Assembly: GCA_027021325.1 (NCBI GenBank) | Contig: JALUUN010000660.1 | Location: forward strand, 1-5,083 | From: Planctomycetota bacterium | Lineage (GTDB): Bacteria; Planctomycetota; UBA1135 | Direction: 5' to 3' | DNA: 5,083 nucleotides | Part shown: positions 1 through 5,083 of the stretch, piece after piece | Layout: the number at the start of each line of letters is the position of its first letter | Position numbering within the stretch: the first letter of the stretch is position 1 | Notes under the pieces: generated by a model | Databases searched by the model: none | Seen by the model: only the letters and a program-made list of their open reading frames with translations | What the model was told of the DNA's origin: nothing | Program-made: the position numbers and the translations under genes

Positions 1-1208
1 GCGGCGCGCTGCAGCAGCCACCCCCCCGGCGGCCAGGGGTCTTCGAAGGGTGCAAGGCGGCCGGCGCCATCGGCGCGGGCGACGCGCACCAGGGCCGGGA
101 GGGAGACGCGCGTGGAGAGGCGGCGGATGGCGGCGTCCCCCACGCGCTCCCGGTCCAGCCAGAGCTGCGAGGGCCGCAGGTGCTCGCGCACCAGGGGCAC
201 GACCTTCTCAGGGAGGTCCCTCTCGCGGCTGAAGCGCGCCAGGAAGGAGCGGGTCGGCTCCTCGCCGAGGCGGTCGTGCTCCGGGGCTCGCCAGCGGCCG
301 CCCTCCAGGCGGGTCGCCGCCGGCTTGCCGAAGTCGTGGCAGAGCACGGCGAGCATCTCGCTCCAGGGATCCTCCATGCCCTCGCGCAGATAGCGGGCGG
401 CGGCGTCCAGACAGCGGCAGGTGTGGTGGAAGACATCCCCCTCCGGATGCCAGACCGGATCCTGGGGAACGCCACGCAAGGCCGCCACCTCCGGGAACCA
501 GCGCAGCGCGCCGGTGTCCTCGAGGACCTCGAGCCCGCGTCCCGGGCGCGCCCCGCGCAGGAGGATCTCCTTCCACTCCCCCTCGAGGCGCTCGGCCGGG
601 AGTTCGGAGAGATCGAGGCGCCGGCACAGGGCCACGGTCTCGGGCGCCACCCGCCAGCCGAAGCGGGCAGCGAAGCGGGCCGCCCGCAGGACGCGCAGGG
701 GATCCTCGGCGAAGGCCTCGGAGACATGGCGCAGGAGGCCGCGGGCCAGGTCCTCCCGGCCGCCGTGGAAGTCCAGGAGCTCCCCATCCAGGGGGTCGAG
801 GAGCATGGCGTTGACGGTGAAGTCGCGGCGCAGGGAGGCGGTCCTCGGATCGAGACGGGGATCGGCCTGGACGGCGAAGCCCTTGTGCCCGGGCCCGGTC
901 TTGGACTCGCGCCGCGGCAGGCTGACCTCGATCCGGCCCTCGGGTACGACCAGGTGCAGGATCGCGAACTGGCGCCCGACCTCGAGCACCGTGCCGTGGC
1001 CGCGGAGCAGGGTCTCCAGGCGGCCGGGCTCCAGACCGTAGACCTCGAGGTCGGCCTCGCGGCTCGTCCGGCCGAGGCAGGCGTCGCGCACCACGCCGCC
1101 GACCAGGAAGGCGCGGCCGCCGGCCTCGCGGAGCTCCCGCGCCATCGCCTGGACCCGGCGGCCGAGGGCCGGGTTCTCGAAGTGGGGACGCAGCGCTTCG
1201 GCCCTCAT
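1..1208 (-). CDS. cca: CCA tRNA nucleotidyltransferase with HD domain (3' end outside window)
   Basis: This enzyme adds or repairs the 3'-CCA end of tRNAs in the cytoplasm, using CTP and ATP. The frame was read directly from the reverse complement: 402 codons from ATG at 1208 with no stop before the window edge. Visible motifs are the nucleotidyltransferase signature LVGGVVRDACLG (residues 35-46), ESKTGPGHKGF (101-111), RRDFTVNAM (127-135) and EDPLR (168-172), the last being the base-selecting EDxxR motif of class II enzymes, followed by RAARFAARFGW. An HD phosphohydrolase domain follows, with HPEGDVFHHT (254-263) and CHDFGK (290-295, His291/Asp292), as in the E. coli-type enzyme of about 412 residues. 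So little of the C-terminus should be missing. The catalytic DxD position reads Glu51-Ala52-Asp53, which is unusual. The start is fixed by a strong Shine-Dalgarno and a 4-bp ATGA overlap with the upstream gene. CC-adding or A-adding specialisation cannot be excluded. Confidence 0.93.
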   Translation of the reverse strand, partial: MRAEALRPHFENPALGRRVQAMARELREAGGRAFLVGGVVRDACLGRTSREADLEVYGLEPGRLETLLRGHGTVLEVGRQFAILHLVVPEGRIEVSLPRRESKTGPGHKGFAVQADPRLDPRTASLRRDFTVNAMLLDPLDGELLDFHGGREDLARGLLRHVSEAFAEDPLRVLRAARFAARFGWRVAPETVALCRRLDLSELPAERLEGEWKEILLRGARPGRGLEVLEDTGALRWFPEVAALRGVPQDPVWHPEGDVFHHTCRCLDAAARYLREGMEDPWSEMLAVLCHDFGKPAATRLEGGRWRAPEHDRLGEEPTRSFLARFSRERDLPEKVVPLVREHLRPSQLWLDRERVGDAAIRRLSTRVSLPALVRVARADGAGRLAPFEDPWPPGGWLLQRA

Positions 1209-3220
1209 TCCGCACCTCCGGCATAGCCCAGGCCCCGCAGCGCCTGGAGGACGTCGCGGTCCGGGTTCTGGCGCGGGGCGAAGAGCTCCGGCGGCGGCCC
1301 GCGTTCCTCCTCGAAGGCGCGCAGGGCCTCCCCCGCCGGCCCGGCCTCGGGGTAGTCGCGGCCGGCGGTGTCGGGCAGGGGGCGGAGCTCCAGGGGATCA
1401 CGCTCCAGATCGTAGGCCTCGAGGTCGAAGCGGAGCCAGGGAAGACTCCGGTCCACCCCCCGGGGCCGGCGGCCGGGTTTGCGGAGCATGACCGTCGGCT
1501 CCTTCCGCGCCTGGACGATCATCTTCAAGCGGCCGAGGCGCACCATGTGGTTGTCGAAGGCGGCGTGGCGGGTGCTCGCATAGACCGGGACCGTCGCCAG
1601 GGGCCGGCCGCGCAGGGCCGGCGCCCAGGAGCGCCCCGGAAGCCCCGGCGGGAGCTCCAGCCCGAGGATCTCACCGAGGCTCGGGAGCAGGTCCACGTGG
1701 CTGACCGGGGTCGCGACGGTGCGCACCCGCTGCAGTTCGTGGCCGTCGGGCTCCCGCGCCCAGCCCGGCGCCTGGACCCACAGGGGAACGCGGAGCTGCT
1801 CCTCGTAGAGCAGGTCGCCGTGGTCCACGCTGCCATGCTCGCCCAGGGCCTCGCCATGGTCGGCGGTTCCGATCACCCAGAACGGGCGGCCGGAGGCCTC
1901 CGTCCGCAGGCCGGCGAGAAAGTCCTCGAGAAGCCGGCGCGCATGGAGGATCTCGGCGTCGTAGGCGCGCTGCCACTTCCGCACCTCGTCGGCGGCGAAG
2001 CCCGGTGTCGGGGCTTCGGGCCAGCGGAAGCCCTCCTCGGGGATCTCGGCCAGGATCTCCTCCGGTGCCTCCCAGGGCCAGTGGGGCTCGAAGAGATGGA
2101 CCCAGAGGAAGCGCGGCCGCGGACCGGCGGCCTCGCGCCAGAGCCGTGCGGCCTCGGCCAGGGTCGCCTCGCCCGGCCGGACCAGGCGGCCCACCGGGAA
2201 CAGACGGCGCAGAGCGTCGGCCCAGGGCACCCCGCGCCAGCGGCGCAGGATGGCGCCGGGACCGGTCTCGACGCCGGCGAAGGCGTCGAAGCCCGTGCCG
2301 AAGCCGAAGGCCGGATCGAGGTGGACCACCGACGGCGCCGCCAGGGTCCGGTAGCCGGCCCGGCGCAGGAGGGCGGGCAGCGTGGCATCGAGGCGCAGGA
2401 CGCCGCCGTTGTTGAAGACCCCATGGCCATGGGGATGGAGACCGGTGAGGAGGGAGGCATGGGCCGGCGCGGTCAGGGCCGCCGTCGCGGTGGCGGCGGT
2501 GAAGACCACCGAGCGTGCCTCCAGGGCTTCGGCGCCGGGGCGCAGGGCCCGGTCGGCCGCCTGTACCCAGTCCCAGCGGTCGCCGCGCGTCGTGTCCAGG
2601 GTGACGAGGACGATCTCCGGCCAGTCCGCGGGCGCGGCGGCGCGTTCGGGCGGCGCCGGCGCCAGGACCGCGGGAACCAGGGCGGCACAGGCCGCAGGCA
2701 GCAAAGCCGCCGGCGCCGTCCCCAGACGGCCTCCCGCCCGCCGCAGGCGCGGCCAGGCGGCCAGGAGCCCGCCGAGGAGACACCCGAGGAGCAGGGAGAC
2801 GGTCAGGACCTCGGCCCGGGGCCCGGGCGCGAGCCCCGAGGAGGTCCCCAGGGTCAGGAGACCGAGGCCGAGGCCGCCGGCCAGGACCGCCGGGCCGGGG
2901 CGCGGCGCCCGGCCGCCCCGCCCGGGCAGGGCCAGGGCCGCCGCCGCCAGGAACAGCAGGGCGAGACCGGGGAGAGGAAGGACGCCGAGGGCGGTGAGGG
3001 GGGCGGCGGCCGCCGCCAGGAGGCCGGCGGTCCGGGCCGCCGTGGAGAGCCCGCAAGGGGCGCCGGCGAAGGCCAGGGCCAGGAGGCCGGCAACGGCCAG
3101 GAGCCAGGAAGCAGCCGGCGGCAGCAGCGGCGCGGCCGTGACCAGGAACAGGCCCGAGACCGGCAGGAGGAAGTGCCTCCGCCGGCGCTCCGGCCCGGCC
3201 TCGCTCCGCGGCGCCTCCAC
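1205..3220 (-). CDS. Membrane-anchored sulfatase/phosphotransferase-fold protein, Thr-type
   Basis: With the GTG start at 3220 the protein has 671 residues. A short Arg-rich N-terminus (ERRRRHF, about 11-17) precedes roughly 5-7 hydrophobic segments (about 16-36, 38-55, 64-98, 109-130, 138-156 and 169-190). An alkaline-phosphatase-superfamily domain follows from about 202. Its landmarks are VTLDTTRGD (Asp209), the nucleophile region LTAPAHASLLTG (Thr250, His254), HGHGV, HLFEPH (His375, His380) and TADHGEALGEHG (Asp454/His455). Thr stands where sulfatases carry the Cys/Ser converted to formylglycine, and only one N-terminal metal Asp is evident. The layout recalls LtaS and EptA, where a membrane domain carries a Thr-nucleophile domain that transfers phospho-groups outside the membrane. 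Actual substrate is unknown. The usual YG...TPNLDxLA stretch after the first motif is degenerate. It is first in a two-gene operon with cca. An ATG at 3451 is in frame but rejected because it would run deep into the divergent gene. TTG at 3241 is another possible start. Confidence 0.85.
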   Translation of the reverse strand: MEAPRSEAGPERRRRHFLLPVSGLFLVTAAPLLPPAASWLLAVAGLLALAFAGAPCGLSTAARTAGLLAAAAAPLTALGVLPLPGLALLFLAAAALALPGRGGRAPRPGPAVLAGGLGLGLLTLGTSSGLAPGPRAEVLTVSLLLGCLLGGLLAAWPRLRRAGGRLGTAPAALLPAACAALVPAVLAPAPPERAAAPADWPEIVLVTLDTTRGDRWDWVQAADRALRPGAEALEARSVVFTAATATAALTAPAHASLLTGLHPHGHGVFNNGGVLRLDATLPALLRRAGYRTLAAPSVVHLDPAFGFGTGFDAFAGVETGPGAILRRWRGVPWADALRRLFPVGRLVRPGEATLAEAARLWREAAGPRPRFLWVHLFEPHWPWEAPEEILAEIPEEGFRWPEAPTPGFAADEVRKWQRAYDAEILHARRLLEDFLAGLRTEASGRPFWVIGTADHGEALGEHGSVDHGDLLYEEQLRVPLWVQAPGWAREPDGHELQRVRTVATPVSHVDLLPSLGEILGLELPPGLPGRSWAPALRGRPLATVPVYASTRHAAFDNHMVRLGRLKMIVQARKEPTVMLRKPGRRPRGVDRSLPWLRFDLEAYDLERDPLELRPLPDTAGRDYPEAGPAGEALRAFEEERGPPPELFAPRQNPDRDVLQALRGLGYAGGAE
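1214..1219 (-). promoter_or_regulatory. Shine-Dalgarno of cca, embedded in the upstream gene
   Basis: The minus strand reads GGAGGT, five bases before the cca ATG. It lies within the last codons of the sulfatase-like gene, where it encodes part of Gly-Gly near the C-terminus. Combined with the ATGA overlap, this supports translational coupling and selects this ATG as the cca start. It is the only strong Shine-Dalgarno seen at any start in the window. Confidence 0.85.
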
Positions 3221-3271
3221 GGCGGAATGATAGGTGCGCAACGCTAGGCTGGCGCCTTCCGATGCCGTGGA
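3216..3271. repeat. 8-bp inverted repeat spanning both divergent start codons
   Basis: TCCACGGC at 3216-3223 is the exact reverse complement of GCCGTGGA at 3264-3271, with 40 bp between the arms. One arm contains the GTG start of the minus-strand gene. The other begins at the G of the plus-strand ATG. The symmetry centre (3243.5) is close to the centre of the 41-bp intergenic gap. It could be a binding site for a dimeric regulator acting on both genes, or chance in GC-rich DNA. Both arms are also coding, so the match is not free of codon constraint. Confidence 0.4.
3227..3232 (-). promoter_or_regulatory. Candidate -10 element for a leaderless minus-strand transcript
   Basis: The minus strand reads TATCAT six bases before the GTG at 3220, which fits the TANNNT pattern and spacing of leaderless promoters that start at the A/G of the start codon. 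No Shine-Dalgarno precedes this GTG, in keeping with a leaderless message. No good -35 hexamer is visible 16-18 bp upstream, so this is a suggestion only. Confidence 0.28.
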
Positions 3272-4755
3272 TTCCGTCCCGCACCCGCCGTCCGTGCGCC
3301 TGGCTCCTGGCCCTCGCAGCGCTCCCGGCCGCCGGCGGCTGTGGCGCCGGCGGGGAGGAGGCGCCGGCCGGGCCCAACGTCCTTGTCTTCCTCGTGGACA
3401 CCCTGCGCGCCGATGCTCTCTCCTGCTACGGCTGCCCGCGCAACACCTCACCGAACCTCGACGCCTTCGCCCGCGAGGCCCTGCTCTTCGAGGAGGCCCT
3501 GGCGCCGAGCCCCTATACCGCCACCAGCCACGCCAGCCTCTTCACCTCGACCTGGCCGGCCGTGCACGGCGTCTGGAACCGGACGCTCCTGGAGAGCGGC
3601 GAGGAGCTCCACCCCGCCCTGGCACCGGCGGCCACGACCCTGGCCGAGGTCTTCCGCGCCGGCGGCTGGGCCACGGCCTGCATCGCCGACGGCGGCTGGA
3701 TCAGCGCCCGCCGCGGCCTGGACCAGGGCTTCGAGCACTTCGACTCCGACTACCGCGGGGTGCGCGACCGCTTCGACGCGGCCCTGGAGTGGCTGCGCGA
3801 CCGCCCGCGCGACCGCCCCTTCTTCCTCTTCCTCCACACCTACGAGGTCCACGCGCCCTACCTGCCGCCGGAGGGCTACGAGAACCGCTTCGCCGGAGAC
3901 TACGACGGCCCCCTGCGCCAGGTCCTGGCCGAGGCCCGGGCCTTTGTCGAGGCCGGGGAGGGGCGGGAGGACAGCCTCACCGAGGTGCACCGGAAGTTCT
4001 TCCGCCCCTGGTTCGATCGCATGGGGCCCGAGGACGTGGACTTCTACCGCGCCCTCTACGAAGCCGAGGTTTCCCTGGTGGACGAGGAGTTCGCCCGGGT
4101 CCTCGGCTACCTGCGCCTGGAGGGCCTCCTCGAGGACACGATCGTCGTCGTCACCGCCGACCACGGTGAGGCCTTCCACGAGCACGGAAGCTTCGGCCAC
4201 CGCCAGGTCTGGGAGGAGCAGCTCCGCATCCCCTGCATCATTCGCGTCCCCGGCGGCCCGCGCGGCCTGCGCGTGCCCGGCCCCGTCAGTCTCCTGGACC
4301 TCATGCCGAGCCTGCTCTCGGCCTGTGGGCTGCCGGTGCCCGAAGCGGCGGAGGGGCGGGTCCTCGACCTGCAGACCGGCGAGACGGCCGCGCCCTTCGA
4401 CCCCTTCGTCGCCGAGGCCAACGAGCCCGAGCACCTCCTCGCCTGGCGTGAGGGCAGGCGCAAGGCGCTCTTCCACCTGGACCCTGCCGCGCCGTCTCCG
4501 CCCCGCGTCTTCGACCTCGCCGCCGACCCCGGAGAGACCCGCGACCGGGCCGCGGAACCCGAGGCCGCGGCCTGGCTGCGGGAACTCTCGGAGCGCCTGC
4601 CGGCATGGATGGAAGCCGCCCGGGAACACCGGCGGCGCTTCGGCCTCGCCGCCGAGGTACGCGGCCTCTCCGACTACAGCGCCGAGGAGATCGCCGAGCT
4701 GGAGCAGCTCGGCTACGTGGAGGCCGGGGACGACGCCGGCCCGCGCCAGCCGTGA
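3262..4755 (+). CDS. Exported sulfatase-fold hydrolase/transferase, Thr-type, probable lipoprotein
   Basis: The 497-residue protein begins with a typical export signal: Arg-rich n-region (SRTRR), hydrophobic core CAWLLALAALPAA, then AGGC with Cys27 as a plausible but imperfect lipobox cysteine. The alkaline-phosphatase/sulfatase fold starts at PNVLVFLVDTLRAD (38-51, metal Asp46). It continues with CYG and TSPNLDAFA (62-70), the nucleophile region YTATSHASLFTS (Thr86, His90), VHGV (His102), LHTYEVHAPY (His192, His197) and TADHGEAFHEHGSFGH (Asp300/His301, His308, His313). FDLAADPGET and a final EQLGYV are typical tail motifs. Thr86 occupies the place of the formylglycine-forming Cys/Ser, so classical sulfatase chemistry is doubtful. 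Phosphodiester or phospho-transfer chemistry is the better guess, and substrate is unknown. Length is normal for the family. No Shine-Dalgarno precedes the ATG, which was chosen because it supplies the signal peptide. It is divergent to the related minus-strand gene and overlaps the next gene by 4 bp. Confidence 0.9.
   Translation: MPWIPSRTRRPCAWLLALAALPAAGGCGAGGEEAPAGPNVLVFLVDTLRADALSCYGCPRNTSPNLDAFAREALLFEEALAPSPYTATSHASLFTSTWPAVHGVWNRTLLESGEELHPALAPAATTLAEVFRAGGWATACIADGGWISARRGLDQGFEHFDSDYRGVRDRFDAALEWLRDRPRDRPFFLFLHTYEVHAPYLPPEGYENRFAGDYDGPLRQVLAEARAFVEAGEGREDSLTEVHRKFFRPWFDRMGPEDVDFYRALYEAEVSLVDEEFARVLGYLRLEGLLEDTIVVVTADHGEAFHEHGSFGHRQVWEEQLRIPCIIRVPGGPRGLRVPGPVSLLDLMPSLLSACGLPVPEAAEGRVLDLQTGETAAPFDPFVAEANEPEHLLAWREGRRKALFHLDPAAPSPPRVFDLAADPGETRDRAAEPEAAAWLRELSERLPAWMEAAREHRRRFGLAAEVRGLSDYSAEEIAELEQLGYVEAGDDAGPRQP
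3795..3818 (+). repeat. Perfect 12-bp in-frame tandem duplication
   Basis: GCGCGACCGCCC occurs twice back to back (3795-3806, 3807-3818) within the plus-strand sulfatase-fold gene, giving a doubled Arg-Asp-Arg-Pro around residues 179-186, just before the FFLFLHTYEVH core strand. The frame is preserved. It looks like a small slippage duplication in a surface loop and should not disturb the active site. Confidence 0.8.
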
Positions 4756-5083
4756 CTTCGCGGCCGCCCCTGGCCCCGGCCCCGCCCGGTGTGACGGTGG
4801 TCGTGACCGCCTGGGAGCCCTCCGAGACCCTGCTCGAGACCCTGGCCGAGATCCGGCGCCAGGCCGGCGGGCTGGGCGAGCCGGTCGAGATCCTCCTGGC
4901 CGTGAACCGGCCCGAGGAGGAGCTCGCCGGTAGCCGCCCGCGCCTGGAATCGGCCACGGACCGCCTCCTCTTCGTGCCGGAGCCCGGCAAGAGCCGGGCC
5001 CTGAACGCGGCCGTCGAGGCCGCCCGCCACGAGATCCTGGCCTTCACCGACGACGACGCCCGGCCCGGACCGCGCTGGCTCGA
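4752..5083 (+). CDS. Family 2-like glycosyltransferase, N-terminal part (runs off right edge)
   Basis: The visible 110 residues read as the GT-A nucleotide-binding half of a family 2 glycosyltransferase: GVTVVVTAWEPSETLLETL (first strand and helix, about 13-31), VEILLAVNRP (second strand), LLFVPEPGKSRALNAAVEAA (the GKSxALN region common in this family) and EILAFTDDDARPGPRWL, where Asp100-Asp102 form the DxD-type sugar-nucleotide and metal motif. Such enzymes transfer a sugar from a nucleotide-sugar to a lipid or glycan acceptor at the cytoplasmic side of the membrane. The GTG start overlaps the upstream TGA (GTGA), mirroring the ATGA junction of the minus-strand pair. No clear Shine-Dalgarno lies nearby, so translation probably depends on reinitiation. 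A second in-frame GTG at 4791 is possible. Donor, acceptor and any C-terminal membrane segments cannot be seen. Pairing with the exported sulfatase-fold protein suggests surface-glycan biosynthesis. Confidence 0.85.
   Translation, partial: MTSRPPLAPAPPGVTVVVTAWEPSETLLETLAEIRRQAGGLGEPVEILLAVNRPEEELAGSRPRLESATDRLLFVPEPGKSRALNAAVEAARHEILAFTDDDARPGPRWL

Noticed and set aside
180..1226. Long plus-strand open frame (about 348 codons) opposite cca
   Set aside because: It is the antisense shadow of the cca frame. Composition is Ala/Gly/Glu/Arg-rich with no recognisable domain, while the minus strand shows unmistakable CCA-enzyme motifs.
208..1401. Long minus-strand open frame (about 397 codons) across the cca/sulfatase junction
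   Set aside because: It is out of frame with both real genes, Arg/Pro/Gly-rich, and exists because stop codons are rare in GC-rich DNA.
1547..3247. Plus-strand open frame of about 566 codons opposite the membrane sulfatase-fold gene
   Set aside because: It is low-complexity Gly/Arg/Gln/Glu-rich sequence without domain features. The opposite strand carries the coherent helices and catalytic motifs.
3221..3451. N-terminal extension of the minus-strand sulfatase-fold gene to an ATG at 3451
   Set aside because: The extra 77 residues are Arg/Gly/Pro-rich and would overlap the signal peptide and first motif of the divergent gene. A GTG at 3220 directly before the first membrane segment is more credible.
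3262..4755. Annotation as arylsulfatase or choline-sulfatase
   Set aside because: The CxPxR/SxPxR signature needed for formylglycine formation is absent; Thr86 and His90 occupy the positions.
3341..4933. Plus-strand open frame of about 530 codons overlapping the second sulfatase-fold gene and the glycosyltransferase
   Set aside because: It is Ser/Pro/Arg/Thr-rich, out of frame with two genes that have clear family motifs.
3448..5047. Antisense open frames opposite the right-hand genes (3448-4629 and 4301-5047)
   Set aside because: They are compositional shadows with no motif, no plausible start context and full overlap with recognised genes.
1..5083. Defence system, mobile element, CRISPR array or phage island
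   Set aside because: No nuclease, transposase, integrase, repeat-spacer pattern or compositional break was seen. All four genes share the same GC-rich codon style.

Overview
The window is a compact stretch of very GC-rich bacterial chromosome, by eye a little over 70% GC with strong G/C preference at third codon positions. It holds four genes and almost no non-coding DNA. No rRNA, tRNA, CRISPR array, insertion sequence or phage gene was seen. GC content, the 4-bp stop/start overlaps, the class II CCA enzyme and the Thr-type sulfatase-fold proteins fit a high-GC Gram-negative-like lineage such as Myxococcota/Deltaproteobacteria, Acidobacteriota or a related uncultured phylum. The sequence alone does not fix the taxon.

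Left half (minus strand, read right to left). A membrane-embedded sulfatase/phosphoethanolamine-transferase-fold protein (about 3220 down to 1205, GTG start) has roughly 5-7 N-terminal hydrophobic segments followed by an alkaline-phosphatase-superfamily domain. Its stop codon overlaps the ATG of a CCA tRNA nucleotidyltransferase (cca; 1208 down past the left edge, so its 3' end is missing). A strong Shine-Dalgarno for cca lies inside the last codons of the sulfatase-like gene, so the two are almost certainly translated from one message.

Middle. Only about 41 bp (3221-3261) separate the two divergent start codons. This gap carries a candidate -10 element for a leaderless minus-strand transcript. 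An 8-bp inverted repeat (3216-3223 / 3264-3271) covers both start regions.

Right half (plus strand). A second protein of the same fold, this one a probable lipoprotein or secreted protein (3262-4755), is followed with a 4-bp GTGA overlap by the start of a family-2-like glycosyltransferase (4752 to beyond the right edge).

How the genes may work together. Both sulfatase-fold proteins carry a Thr where true sulfatases have the formylglycine-forming Cys/Ser, and both show a single-metal-type residue set. They are therefore more likely phospho- or phosphodiester-handling enzymes, or enzymes of unknown activity, than classical sulfatases. One membrane-anchored and one exported member beside a glycosyltransferase suggests synthesis or decoration of a surface glycan or lipid. 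The cca gene is probably a housekeeping passenger. I did not find convincing evidence of an entirely new system. The items most worth checking are the Glu-for-Asp change in the CCA catalytic motif, the divergent Thr-type pair and the compact shared start region.
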